From Apostichopus japonicus (taxonomy: Eukaryota; Echinodermata; Holothuroidea; Aspidochirotida; Stichopodidae), in assembly GCF_037975245.1 (NCBI RefSeq), contig NC_092562.1:31686554-31750553 (forward strand): a stretch of 64,000 bases of DNA, written 5' to 3'. The position numbers and the translations under genes are program-made. This document shows, in pieces, positions 12,891 through 25,510 of this stretch. Position 1 is the stretch's first letter. Every line of letters begins with the position of its first letter. A model generated the notes under the pieces. That model saw nothing but the letters and a program-made list of their open reading frames with translations. It did not search any database and was not told the DNA's origin.

Positions 12891-15800
12891 CCATTGAGTT
12901 CTGTGTTGCCTCTGCATGAACAGTTTTAATAGGTAGATAGGTAATAGGGTTCGATAGTAGGTAATGGGTAAAACAGGTAAGGTGAGAAAAGGTATGGTGA
13001 TTGAAACCTGCCATTAATGATATGTAGACCTATATGTGTCTTGTAGGAATATGTAGGGATGCAACAGTATAGTGAATGTGTGCTAACATGCCTGGAGCTA
13101 TAACCAGCTTAATGGTACTACCATTGAACTAGAACCCCAAGCCTTTAGGAGTCTAATGCTTCATGCGATTCAGATGGAATAATAACTTCTTTAAGTAGTT
13201 CACAAACACTCATGTTGTTTTTATAGTTTGCAGCTGCACAGAACTCATAACGCAACAATTACAATGAAGGTTACTAAATCCCTCACATAGAGCGCAAATG
13301 TAAACACGACTTTAAAACGTCAATACTCTCTCCTTTATAAAACTATTTTTCACAAGCAGAGGTTTAAGACACTTTTGATATGTTGGGTATCATAAATATA
13401 TTTCATACAAATATCTCGTATAACTGAGGTAGTTTGAAGATATTACGCACCATATTCAGTTACAGGTTTGAAAGGAAAGATCGATAAAATCCCCTAGAAT
13501 TGTTAACACCTAACAATCGAGTCCCTCCGGGTAAGCCTTTGGACCAACTATATATGAATACAAAATACAGTTCGTCTAACAATAAAAAGTGCGAACTTTG
13601 ATTGTAGCTTTTAGATCGTAGGTGTTACTGATAGCAAATCAAAATATCTTAAAGAGGTATGCTCGTGCAAGAAAGGGACACCTTGGATATATCGTGAGTA
13701 AAAGATGAATGGGTGGATGAATAAGTTACCGAACGAATGTACGACCGTATCCGAACGCACGAACCAATTTACGAAGTAACGAATGGCTTTGAATGTATCC
13801 GAATCCATTCCAACCCCGCCATTGTTTTCCCTCACAGAATCCACACAGCTATCGTTAGCATGAAGGCTATCATATATTATAAACCATATACAATAAACGC
13901 GAATTACCCAAGCATCACATGGTATAACATCAGCTCAAGTGTTAAAGTTTCTAAGCAATGTGAATTTCGTTGATACTGAAATACATGTTCTAGTTACCTT
14001 CCTAATGTTGAGAATACAAACTTTGAATATTATGTTTAAATCTAACTAATGTTAATTTGGCGTAGACCTATATCTTTAACATATTATTTTAACATGCCGT
14101 AAAGGGGTAGCCTATATGCATGATTTTTTAGCGCCTATACCTCTATTGAAAAACATCTAACCAGCATCATATCTCACGTCACTTTATCCCTTTATAGTAA
14201 AACAATGAAGTTTTTTTCTTCACTAATTGCATTTCGGCCTTGAATGGTTTTAATCCTGACATTCATCTGACTACTACCCTTCATTTTGCTGAATCAGGAC
14301 AGTTTTCTTTTTTTTCCTGCATGGCCAAGAGACCATTTATCGACCAAACTGTTCTCTTATCCTCGCATTTACTGACTCCAGAAGATCAATGCATCATTCT
14401 TTGATCTGTTACTAATGCGGTCATCGGAGAGAATAGATCAGATTTTGTTGACATCCACCATTGAAAATCTCATCTTCAGTAGATGAATCAATGAGATAAA
14501 CACGTAAACAACTTGACAAACAAGCAAACCTATATATATATATATCTGTTAGTGTGGATGGCTTCATTCATCGCATAACCTTGTTTGATATCCTTGTTTC
14601 CTTACAAATAACATATGTGAGCATGCGGAAACTCTCAAACTGAACTAAACCAGAGAGTACTCTCAAACCGTCTACGCTTGCCATAAACTAGTCAGAAGAC
14701 AGCATACTGTAGACAGCGGTAAGTTTGGATTCACGAAAACAAAAACATATCTATACATAGGTATCAGAGAATCACTCGAAGAACCTTAGAGATAACTTTA
14801 TGTAGGGAAATATTTATTGAATAATATTCAGTTCACGAAGACAGTCTGGCCGCACACGGGTGGGAAAACCGCGAACCGGCTGTTTCCAGTAAGAAAAAAA
14901 TAAAAAATTCTCAGTTGGAAAAGGAATCGGTTTAGCTTTCTATGAAGTGGTACATTATAGTTAGCCTATTAATCTATCGACATAAATCATGTCGTTGACT
15001 TCACGTCAAATGTTATAGATTTGAAACCAGTCACTTGCTCAATTCGTCAAACGGTCCGCCAATCAATAACCGTTCATATATATAGGTCAATTGAGCACAA
15101 CGCGTTAAAGATTACAAACAACTTCTATATAGGAACTCAAAGACATGTATAGATTCTAGAAACGAGAGTCTCCAACTTTAATTCCCAGGTCTTGCTAATT
15201 CAGTATTTACGGTCTAGCCAGTACATTCCCCCTATAATAGCGTATAACTGGTAATATCATGTGAAAATCGTTCCCATGATAACGAGTCAAAGACCTCTTG
15301 AAGCCTTTAGGCTAGACAATGGAGTGTGCTACCTATCATTGTTATAACGCACAGACCTAACATAGTCGCTGTTGATTGAGTGGTTACACCAATAAAAATA
15401 TGTTTAGGTATATCTCATTAAAGGAGATTATCAGAAATTAAGAAGCTCTTTACTCGCAACTCAGAAGATTAGGATGATATATACCACCTATTAAACCAAG
15501 TTCCTTTTAATTGGTTTAGATGTGGTATTAATTTAGAGTTCCAAGAACCATTCAGTGGTTATCAGAACCTTGCATGATATAAACAAATAATTCACATATA
15601 ACAGAATAGTGGAGATTTTCTGGTAGCTGAGTGTTCCTTTAATCACTATTAAGCATGATTTTGTTGAGTTTGCCTTGCCAAGTATATATCTCTCTCACAT
15701 TGTACAACCTGAAGGCTACGATGGCGATCCATCCCTGGGATTTATAATACTTCTATCTTCTTGATAATTTCGTCTTATTATAATAACAGGTCTTACAGCC

Positions 15801-16329
15801 GCCAGGCTTCTCTTTCTTTCCAGAAAAATATGTCCTAGAACGGGTTGTCCTCTTCCCAACAATGTTTGTTTAATTTCGAGCTAGTTTGGGGAAGAATAGG
15901 CTCGGACTGGTGGTGTTGATCAGTTGGTTTGTACAGTCCAAGACATAGCACAAGAAAAGATTAATCAAGCCCACAGGGCATTGTTTGCTTGGAGGGATTG
16001 CTGCACACCTTTAACGAAGTGATCAGCATTTATTTGTGTCAACCTTGCAATTGGTGAAGAAATGATAATAAGTAGAATGAAACAGTATTAAACGAATTTG
16101 ATAAACGAGCAATATATTGCTTTATATGAGAACGAGTCTATGAACTAATTTAAAGTATTATGAGAATGTATGAATTGTGACTTGAAAACCACTCTGTACG
16201 AGTTGCCAGGAGTATGGATGAGTATACACGGTGTATGAATGGCACAAGGAGAATGCCTGCGAATGTTTCGAGCGAAAGCGACCCTGAATGAGTATGGACC
16301 AGTATAAACGAGGAGTCCAAAAAAAGTAC
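12891..16329. other. Non-coding stretch, nothing recognised
   Basis: No exon or RNA gene recognised on either strand. A short (TA)n lies near 14532-14545. Confidence 0.45.
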
Positions 16330-16712
16330 GAACGTGTATATTGACGAGAATGAGTATAAATGAGTATGGACAAGTAACTAGGAATAACCAGTATGAATGA
16401 GTATGGACAAGTAATTAAGAAGAACCAGCATGAATGAGTATAAATGAGTATGGACAAGTAATTAATAATATGAACCAGTATAAATGAGTATGGACAAGTA
16501 ATTAAGAAGAACCACTTATGAATGAGTATGGGCAAGTTATTAATATTAAGAACCAGTATGCATGAGTATAAATGAGTATGGACAAGTAATTAATAAGAAG
16601 AATCAGTATGAACGATTATAAATGAGTATGGACAAGTACTTAATAAGAATAAGAACCAGTATGAATGAGTATGGACAAGTTCTTAATAAGAATAGGAATC
16701 AGTATGAATGAG
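16330..16712. repeat. Irregular minisatellite based on AATGAGTATGGACAAGTAAT
   Basis: Units combine AGTATGAATGAGTATAAATG and AGTATGGACAAGTAATTAA with short AAGAAGAACC spacers, at variable unit length. It ends about 10 bp outside the SLC1 exon at 16724, that is, immediately inside the next intron on the minus strand. Confidence 0.85.
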
Positions 16713-16723
16713 TATTAATTCAC

Positions 16724-16908
16724 CTGATAAGGTCAAGGAACGCATCCACAGTGTTGACCTCTTCTGATTCTCCAGTTCTCTCGATATTGTCTTTCTCCCT
16801 GTTTACACCAGGTCTAATCGTTGTGACCAATATGATACCCAGAATAACTGCCAGAAGTGTGGTACTGAAGTAATAGATTATTGTCCTCATTCCCAACTTT
16901 CCTGAAGC
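16724..16908 (-). CDS. SLC1-family glutamate transporter, second visible coding exon
   Basis: Read on the minus strand, a CTGCAG acceptor precedes the exon. It begins Ala-Ser-Gly-Lys-Leu-Gly-Met-Arg, continues through a hydrophobic segment (residues about 9-30 of the exon: the third transmembrane helix), then [10 protein letters not shown], and ends DAFLDLIR at a GTGAAT donor. SLC1 excitatory amino acid transporters have KASGKMGMR, a transmembrane helix, an IHPGK-like loop and [11 protein letters not shown] in this order. The exon is 185 nt, starts in phase 0 and ends after two bases of the Arg codon. It joins in frame to the exon at 30752-31114, giving [13 protein letters not shown] across the junction. 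The loop is acidic and the remaining exons were not found in the window. Confidence 0.87.
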
Positions 16909-19511
16909 CTGCAGCAATAAAATTAAAATCATTCTTGATCAAAGACGTATAATACCGCGTAGTTGCAGGGTATATGCGTGTGTCTGTTGGAGTGGGGTAG
17001 GGTGTAGGTGGGGGTGGGGTGGGGTGGGGGTGGTGGTGATACGATTGATCATTATTCGTGAGGTGATGTGGATGGAGGTGTATCTCTGGTTCAATGATAC
17101 AGCTCATCCCATGCACCAATCATATGCTCGACATAAATATATTAAACGTATGCATATTGCATTACGAGATAGGAATTTTTTTATAATTATCATTTTGTGA
17201 TTGCTTCCTTTCTACAGTCACAACTATTTGATGCAAAAGAATGTAGCTAATAAAACAAACTTATGATTCATAATTTCTCCTCACGACGTAAAGGACAAGT
17301 TTACTAGTTTGTTTTTTATGGTTTCTGTATTTGCTGCCCCTCTCCATACAATACCGGCCTAAAGGTTAACAGTATATTGCCCTCAATACATAGGTTCAAA
17401 TTAAACAAGGCAATTTACGGTCAGTCCCTTGGCATTTGTCTAAAACGATGCAGTTGGTTCTTTAAGTTAACATTCCTCAACATCTGGGGATGATTTGAAA
17501 GCTAAGATCACTGTCCAAAAAGTCAAAGTAAGCTAAACTTTGAAGTCTGATGACGTTTAACGGTTCTTGGAATTAATTTCTTGATAGCATGGAACTATCA
17601 ATACAAAGCGTGCGTTGAATATATCATATTACTAACACCTGTTGGAGGATAAAGCAAGGGCAGTTATTACTGCAAATGTGCTCACCTATGGAATGTCTAA
17701 CATGACACTATCATTTACGTAACACGTATTGTAAGGTATGTTACTACTGACATTCAACGAGATAAGATTATACATTTAAATGTCTTTGAATACCTGTTTG
17801 AGGATACTTCGATACCCGTAAATTGCTTCAGAGAGCATGCTAAGATCGGAGAGTAACTATAGACTATTGCTCTACTAACATAGAAAGGTATGAAGGTAAA
17901 TCAAACCTAGCTTTTAAATTGACTAGAAACTAAAGCAGCCACTGAATGACATAGAAAACCAAGTACACGGAGCGATATGTAAGTATATAAGATCATTTAG
18001 ATCAATCACATGACGAAATCAAGAAATGTAGAGCTAGAAATGTCCCTAAGTCATAAAGAGAACACTTATAGGATTAGACAGTCACTCATAAAACCACCGA
18101 GCACGTGTATTTAAATCAGATACTGCATTAACATATAGATAGATGGATGGATGGATGGATAGATAGAGGAAGTATGTCGTCATTACCACAATATAGCACA
18201 GATATATAACTTCAGTATCAATATCATTTGGCATGTTATATCATTGTTAATTCATACCGTTAGTACACTGAAGGATAAGTCGCATATTTTTATATTCAGC
18301 TATAAAGGAAAAATGGAAAAATTATACAATCAAGATGATTCCATAACGAAGATACGACGATAACCTTGAGGGGATTGTTAAATGGAGACCAACTACAGTA
18401 CTTAGTCACCAATTTAATCTATCTTGAGTACCTTTCTGCTATTTGCTTTATTTCATTCCTGTTTCATGGAGGAGTAGACCTGATTCACTCAGTTACGTCA
18501 CAGACAGGTCTACATCATATACTTAGGATCTAACATATTGGTGAATGTGTCCCTCTAGATTTAAACTTTGGTTCAGTTTTTGAAGTCCATTACTCCTATT
18601 CTTTATGCCTCTTACTTCCGATCCTTTTGATAGCTTCCATCGGCCTCTTCTCCGGACTCTCTTCTGACAGAACAAATCAATGACGTGCAAGCAAATCGAT
18701 TCCAGAGCGACTTTAAAGTGTGTCTTAATAGCAACTACACGCTTATAATCCGTTTAAAATCTGACCGAAAAAGGATCGATAGATACTAAATATTTGTAGT
18801 TAGTTTTAAAGAGTTCGGTAGGCTGGTGGTTATATCATTACTGGAGCCTTGAAATACTACGTAGAGCAATTCCACAAAAAAAAAAGAAAAAAAAGAAGAG
18901 ATATCTTAAGTTAAGATTTGTTATAGTCATTCCACAGACTTATAATAATTAATTCATTAAATTAGAAGGGATGCAATACAGCATTTAAAGATGAGCCCCC
19001 CCCCCCCCAAGACATTGATACTGTATAGGCCTATTTATTATTTATATGTATATGATATGCATATGCATTTGTAAGCTTATTGTATCATACATATTCATAT
19101 AGCATTGTACATTCACCACCTTATTGCTACAGTTAAGCATAATTGTAAGCATTAACGAAAGGAAATGCATTTCATTCGCACGTATCCTTCATAAATAAGA
19201 ACACCTCATATTGATATTTTTTGGCAGTGATGTGAACAAATGGGTGTACAACATGCATATTAATGTTATTTATATGTATGTGTATGGAGAATAGAGCGCG
19301 AGAAGTAATGACAAAGTATACATATGGGGTTATACTGTACTCTCGTTTCTGTAAGGATTGTTGTGTTTTTGGAAAGCATTGCTGTGTTGCTTCGATAAAG
19401 CGAACAACTTTGCCAATGAGCTGCAGAAAAGACGGCACTCCATGGAGGTCAGCTACTCTGGCATCACGGAATTGTAATCTGGATTTAGTGCAGAGCTGCT
19501 TGTAATATATG

Positions 19512-19690
19512 TACGCTTCTCGGCTTTTGTTTTGTCTAAGATCATGTGTAGTATCTGTTCCCCTTCGAGGGGAATCGTGATACACACCTGACGATGATCA
19601 CACAGTCCCGATGCAAGGGGACTGGGGTTGAGAGCGGATCAGTCGTTTGGTTTTACGTGCCCAGGTTCTTTCCTGGGTGACTTTTCTTAA
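19512..19690 (+). ncRNA. U2 snRNA-like sequence (divergent gene, pseudogene or snRNA-headed SINE)
   Basis: The first 49 nt match the 5' end of U2 snRNA: CGCTTCTCGGC, a T/G-rich loop longer than in U2, then TAAGATCATGTGTAGTATC and TGTTC. The branch-point-pairing GTAGTA is kept. After 19560 the sequence leaves U2. The next 120 nt hold three perfect stems: TTCCCCT/AGGGGAA (19558-19574), CAGTCCC/GGGACTG (19603-19624) and CCCAGG/CCTGGG (19660-19677). A T-rich end and an A-run follow. No clear Sm site is seen. Total length is close to U2 (about 190 nt). It may be a decayed U2 copy, a retroposon that captured a U2 head, or a functional variant; I cannot decide. Confidence 0.6.
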
Positions 19691-21226
19691 AAAATATACA
19701 TATACGCCTCTGTTCTATGGTGCTATGACGCCCGCATAAACGCCTTTGCTCTATGGTGTTGTATGTTCACCACGCCCTTGTTACTGTTTCTAATACAATA
19801 TCACACACGATTGACAAAAAAAAGGGTTTTTTAAGGTCAGGTTATTTAATCCATACCTGTTGCATTTGATGAAGGATATCACCTGGATTATTCCTTGATG
19901 AATACCGCTGAAGGATATCCATTACAAGCAAGACTATATCCAGGTTGATCTGTTGTCAATACTCAAGGGATCCCTACCACCCTGAACAAAACGACGACAG
20001 GATATCACAGGTCAAAGGGGCAATTGGTCGTTGACCAATTTCAATCGAGTTAAATCGTACAGGCCGTATAGCAGGTCAATGGAACTGACAGCAAAACAGG
20101 TGACCTTTTCTTGTCACCTGCGGTAGGTAGACATCGGTGTTTTATCCCTCCAAATCTATCTAAACTACAACTTCTTGTGTTTTTCAGTGTTATCGTCCTT
20201 TCCAGTTAGAGAACCACCGTGAACAGTAATTATGTTCTCCCAAAGATAAGGAGCATGATCCTGGACATACATACTCAGAGTATCAGCCAAGGTGAAATCA
20301 CAATAGGGGGTGAAAACATCGGCAGTGTTCATCACTACCCATGTTACCATTCACAACACAATCTATACATTGCCTGTTTACGTCTGTCAAAATTCACTTT
20401 CGCACAACACGACACAGCAGGTTAGTTATTCCATTACCATGCTGGGCTACAGGTTGTCTTATGAATTTTCATAGTTTCACAGTCCCGTCAACACTTTGCG
20501 AGTGTATCTAGGCTCCTTAGGATATACAAAATGGTATTAAAATAGGGATATAAAACAGACTTAAATGTGATTGATAAGGTTGGTGGTATCCATGGAGTCC
20601 TTATCATCATTCGCTTGTGCTTGTTTTACGTCCATCCATAGTGCCCATCCACATGCATTGTCCACTATATGTAGTGGCATCAACTTGCCACTCGTCCAAC
20701 TCTCATGCACTCCTTTTTACAAGGATAGACGTATATATCAGCTAAGGAAATGTTGTCTATCATCATCGGGCAATGTAGTTATGTCTGTCGACTCTGTCTT
20801 GAGGCGATACAACTGACCTCAGCCACACTGTACAGTTAGCTTCTATCAGAGGTCGAGTTTTGAATCTTTCCAAATCCCACGGTTTTGTTTAAAAACACAA
20901 TAAAAGTTTACTCTCATCCTACTTGCCTGAGGCAGGTCTCATCCTCCCCAGAAACATCACTATCTCTTAGGATGACCTCTACTGAGATGAGCTATACACG
21001 TAAATGATGTTGAACTCGTCGAAAACGTCCCTGACTTCCACGTTGCTAAGGTAATGCGTGTTAATATTTATACGGGTCCCATATTGGATTTTGTATAGCT
21101 TCTGGGTGAAGGTGGGTAGCTGCATATAGTGAATGCGTAGTTAGTATTTATCAGTTAACTGATCCTTAGTGATACAGCCCATTACTGTAAAGATCTTTGC
21201 ATTGACAAAGAAGTACAGCAAAAATA

Positions 21227-21229
<3 letters not shown>

Positions 21230-21288
<59 letters not shown>

Positions 21289-21362
21289 AATATAAACAAA
21301 TAGCTATGTTATATATATGTTATATATGTTATATATATATATATATATGTTATATATATATG
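21230..21362. repeat. (AT)n microsatellite
   Basis: An uninterrupted AT run of about 55 bp, then further TATATG/TTATATAT runs up to 21362. Confidence 0.95.
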
Positions 21363-22101
21363 CAGTGACTTAAATGAGTCGACATAGTACTGCTTCAAGG
21401 ACAATTCATGTTATTTCACACCGACCCATTTTATATATGTATATGATTACAACTGAATGTGGAGCAGGTGAGAGCAGCGTGACCTAGAACAGTTAACGGA
21501 TTAACAGCAATCACAGCATTTCTTATTGTCATCGATGACAATGCGGATTATCTCTCTTGTTTTTGTTACGTAAGATCCATCTGAGGATGTTTCTCGCGTG
21601 GGAGGGAGCGAGGGGGGGGGGGGGGGCAACAGGATTGACCCCTAATATGCTAGGCAATCCATATCTGGTCATCAACACTCAACACTTATTTTGCTCCTAC
21701 TCTCAGAGGTTGTCTAATTTTGGTACTTCTCAATAAAATGGGACGGATTTCCAGATTTGGAACCTCAGTAAACTGTATCAAAACCATCTACAACATTTAG
21801 GACGCTTAAAGGTGTAGACATTATATTTGAGTATTAGCGTATAGCCTAGCTGAACCGTTGGCCTCGCCAATAGCTAAAACCTTCCAACTTCAGTGTTGCT
21901 TGAACATCACTGGAGTAAATACAAGACCACGTTAATCTAGCCATGCATGTATCTCGATCATATTTGATGGTGAGTGCGAGATGGAATAACAAGAACAAAC
22001 CAGGGAGTTGTTATTCCATAACAACTCCCTGAACAAGCTAGAACTGCATTTGCCTGTAAATACGCAGTATTGTAGTGCGCGTGGAGTGCTTGCAGTATTA
22101 G

Positions 22102-23414
22102 CAGGGGCGTATCCAGGGGGGGCGCAACAGGCGCGCGCCCCCCCTATTGGCCGTCACCAAAAATAAAAAGTTTAGCACAAAAAAAATGACGACCTTTATG
22201 TGAGATGTCGGTGATCGCTCACCCCCCTCCCCCTCCCGTATGCTTTATTTTTTGTTTGCCAAAAAAAGGTTCTGGCGAAGTTCGGCGGCATAATAGTTTT
22301 AGAAACATAGATGGTAATTGTGTTTGTATTATCACTATAAACACTAAATGACATGCCAGCCATACTAAATTGTGCATTTTGTGTCCATATTTACTGGAAA
22401 TGTTGCTTATTATTAAGGTCGAAAAATGGATCACATATAGCCATGGGCGGCGATCATGGGTGGAGGGGGGATATATCCCCCCATGAAAATGGGTGGAGGG
22501 GATGTAATGCACCATATCCCCCCCCCAAATGCCAGGGATAAGAATATTTTCATGCCTACATTTATGCATCTTCGTTAATGTACGGCTCTTTTTTAGCTTC
22601 ATTTCTCGCCTACCATAAACGCAGTGCGATCTTTTCAAATAAAGCGTCTTTATAAAGCAAAAATAGTTGACTGTAGGCTTCATTGGCCCTATAACAACAA
22701 AATGTATTATTGCGCCCACGGTATTGATATAGTACATATATGCACCCTCATAGTATTCATATAGGCCCTATAGTAGGCCTACACACTACATGTTCCCTCG
22801 AACAGCTGAGAATCTCATGTAACCAGGGTAATGCTTAATACACGTTTCACCTGGATGCCCTAGCAATCGGTACCTAGGAATGTAACTATGTGTAATTGTG
22901 TATTGCATGTGTATAGGCCTATAATAGCCTGCATGAGGTCATTTTCTTCATCGAATAATATAACAGAGCTCTCGAACATTCTAACGTTGCGCCTGAAACA
23001 AGATTGACAGGGGCAATTTTCCCAAAATAACACCCGAAATTAAAAAAAATTATTTTATGATTATGATTATGAGATATTTCGGACATGACATCCCTATTTT
23101 AAAGTTGGGTATATGCCGCTTGGAAACCTCGGGAAGTGCCGTTTCCGGCCATCTAGAGGGTTTGTTAATCCCAAAATTTTCTTGTACGCTTCGCGCCAAC
23201 TCATGCTGGCGCTACGCTTAGATAGTCAACAAGGTCATACCCCCCCCCCCCCACTCGGAAGTACGGATCGCCGCCCATGCATATGACACCATTTTGCATT
23301 TCAGCCCTTCTTTGAAAGCAAAAATTGTACACCCCTCCCCTTAGACCCATCCCCCAGGACGGCGATCATTCATACCTGGCGCCCCCCTATTGGAAAATCC
23401 TGGATACGCCCCTG
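22102..23414. mobile_element. TIR DNA transposon, non-autonomous, 5-bp TSD (copy 2)
   Basis: Perfect 16-bp terminal inverted repeats, CAGGGGCGTATCCAGG and CCTGGATACGCCCCTG, are flanked by the 5-bp duplication ATTAG (22097-22101 and 23415-23419). Inside, a second pair of inverted ends (GGGCGGCGATC near 22444 and GATCGCCGCCC near 23266) suggests a nested element. The conserved hairpin module lies at about 23129-23227. The last 70 bp match the right end at 35880-35958. No transposase is seen; the minus-strand frame 22219-22737 has no recognisable domain. Confidence 0.85.
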
Positions 23415-24368
23415 ATTAGGAAGAACTTTTCGGTTGTTCATGGTGTTATGTTTTGGGTGGACAACACACCAGGGAGTTTAGTCATGTATGCAGGGACCTA
23501 AAAAGTGAGGGCGGTTGTGAGCGCCGTGACAGGCTCAGAATAAGTTAGCTACGCAGCTAGCCTCTGAAACTGCAAATGTACAGAGACTATATGAAACTTT
23601 AAGTTTCAACGTCCAGTCATGTGTATCGTTCACTTGACCAGTATTGCCAATATCGTAGTGCGCACGCGCATTGCAATAAATGGCTCTCCTTCTTCACTTT
23701 GATCAATCACGTGATATATGAAAAGTAGCACTGACCAAGTGTACGTTAACTTTACACGTAGGCCTATGCATATACACCACTAGGAAGCAGCGAAACTTCC
23801 AAGTTCATTACCCGATATGTAGCATTTATTGCAATTGATCATTCCTTGATTCATTATAAAGAGGTATGTAATGACGTCACGCATTATTCCCATTTTACAT
23901 TGAACATGGTTGCAAAGTATTATGTTATGTTCTTTGTAAAGAAAATCATTTCCAAGTCAGAATGTGTTACATGACAACCATCTATATAGTGAGCACAGAC
24001 GAAGGAACCATTTGGTATGTTTGCTTACACACTGCAACTTCAGAATGTCAAAAGATGAGATATATTTATCGGGAGGTACATGTCAATTTACTCTTCTCTA
24101 CAGAACCACCATGTACGCACCGTACGTTGATGCTGACACGCATTGTTGCTATGAACAACATGGCACCGTATCGTGCAGGGCTGTAATCAAATAGGTCAAT
24201 TCATGTTACTGGGTGCGAAGGTCGTGTACGTTAAACACACAGGTTAAGGGTTAGCCGTCAGTCATGGCAGTTGAATGCAATATAAGATGAGTATGGTACG
24301 TTAATTGATGACGCAATAATTCAGCGTAATCTAGACAGCAGCCATCATTGATTTGTAGGAAAACATGC

Positions 24369-24730
24369 TAGAAACAGGCCTGGTATGGGCGAGGCGTAAA
24401 CCACAGTATAAATGGTAACGTTATAGAATCAGAGCTGGTATTGGGAAAGCACAACCATGGTTAACACGAGAACGTTCTAGAAACAGGCCTGGTATTAGCG
24501 AGGCAAAACCATGATCAACACGAGAACGTTATAGTAACAGGTCTGGTATGGGCAAAACCATGGTTTACATCAGAACCGGTTCTAGATAGAGACCAGATAA
24601 AGGCGTGACAAAATCACGGTCTGTACGTATTTATAGAATCAAACTGGATATGGTTCGAGACAGAATCCACAATTTAAGATTCATAAGAACATTAAAGTAA
24701 CACACCTGCTATGGGCGTGGCATACATCGA
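24369..24730. repeat. Degenerate 51-55-bp tandem repeat, about 7 copies
   Basis: The block AGAAACAGGCCTGGTATGGG followed by GCAAAACCATGGTTAACACG-like sequence recurs. Anchors are 24371, 24426, 24480, 24534, 24585, 24638 and about 24697. The copies diverge increasingly to the right. Confidence 0.8.
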
Positions 24731-25510
24731 GGTCTTTTGCGAGTGCCTATATTATTTACACGCATTGTCACTGTTTTACTCTGTCACTCTACTTTAAACG
24801 ATACTGTTCCGGTCAGCGTAAATAACATTGAGACCTATAAAACCCTGTTCTGGGACAGTGTACCCTTTCTGAGTTTCCATGAATATCAAGTTTAAATCTA
24901 TCGAAATAGATATCATCCGTTGACACTTATAAGTAGAAACAGGCGCTCTGGACTTGCCATTGTTCACGTGGGACTTATATCTGCGCAGAGTAATTAAGGC
25001 TACGTCACGAAGCCGGGGTTGTGGGTTTCTAATCCATTCAAAGTTGTCCCTAAGTACTCTTACGTTAATTAATTACTCTACGGTAACGCGTCTATTGAGA
25101 ATCGCTTCATCTGCCAGAAATAACAGAGAGCAAGGCGGACAGAGAAGAGAAATCGGCTGCAAGGGAAATTTGGAAGTTAAGGAACGAGATATTTTTATCA
25201 CCAGGAATGATAAACTTATCCTACAAGAAACAAAGAATAGGAAAAAAGCTGGAAGGGTTGGTCCAGGTCAAAACAAAAGTGAACAAATGGTTATATTCAG
25301 TTATTATCTATAATACACCTGACTTACTACGCTTTAGGTGTCACATTATTAATGTTATCCTACAGGTGATAGGGATAACAAGAAACTCTTTCTAGTTCTC
25401 TGTGTACCTATCTCATCCAATCTTTTATATCTCTTGGTAACGCCCCTTTAATCATCTTTTGCATGTTTCGAAATATATTCCTTATGTTGTGTAAAAGTAG
25501 CGGCCAATAA

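Noticed and set aside
1-16723. Further SLC1 exons (the domain after DAFLDLIR) on the minus strand
   Set aside because: I looked for the expected continuation and conserved later motifs and saw none; they are probably outside the window.
22219-22737. 172-codon minus-strand frame
   Set aside because: Lies within a non-autonomous TIR element, no domain recognised, crosses nested element ends.
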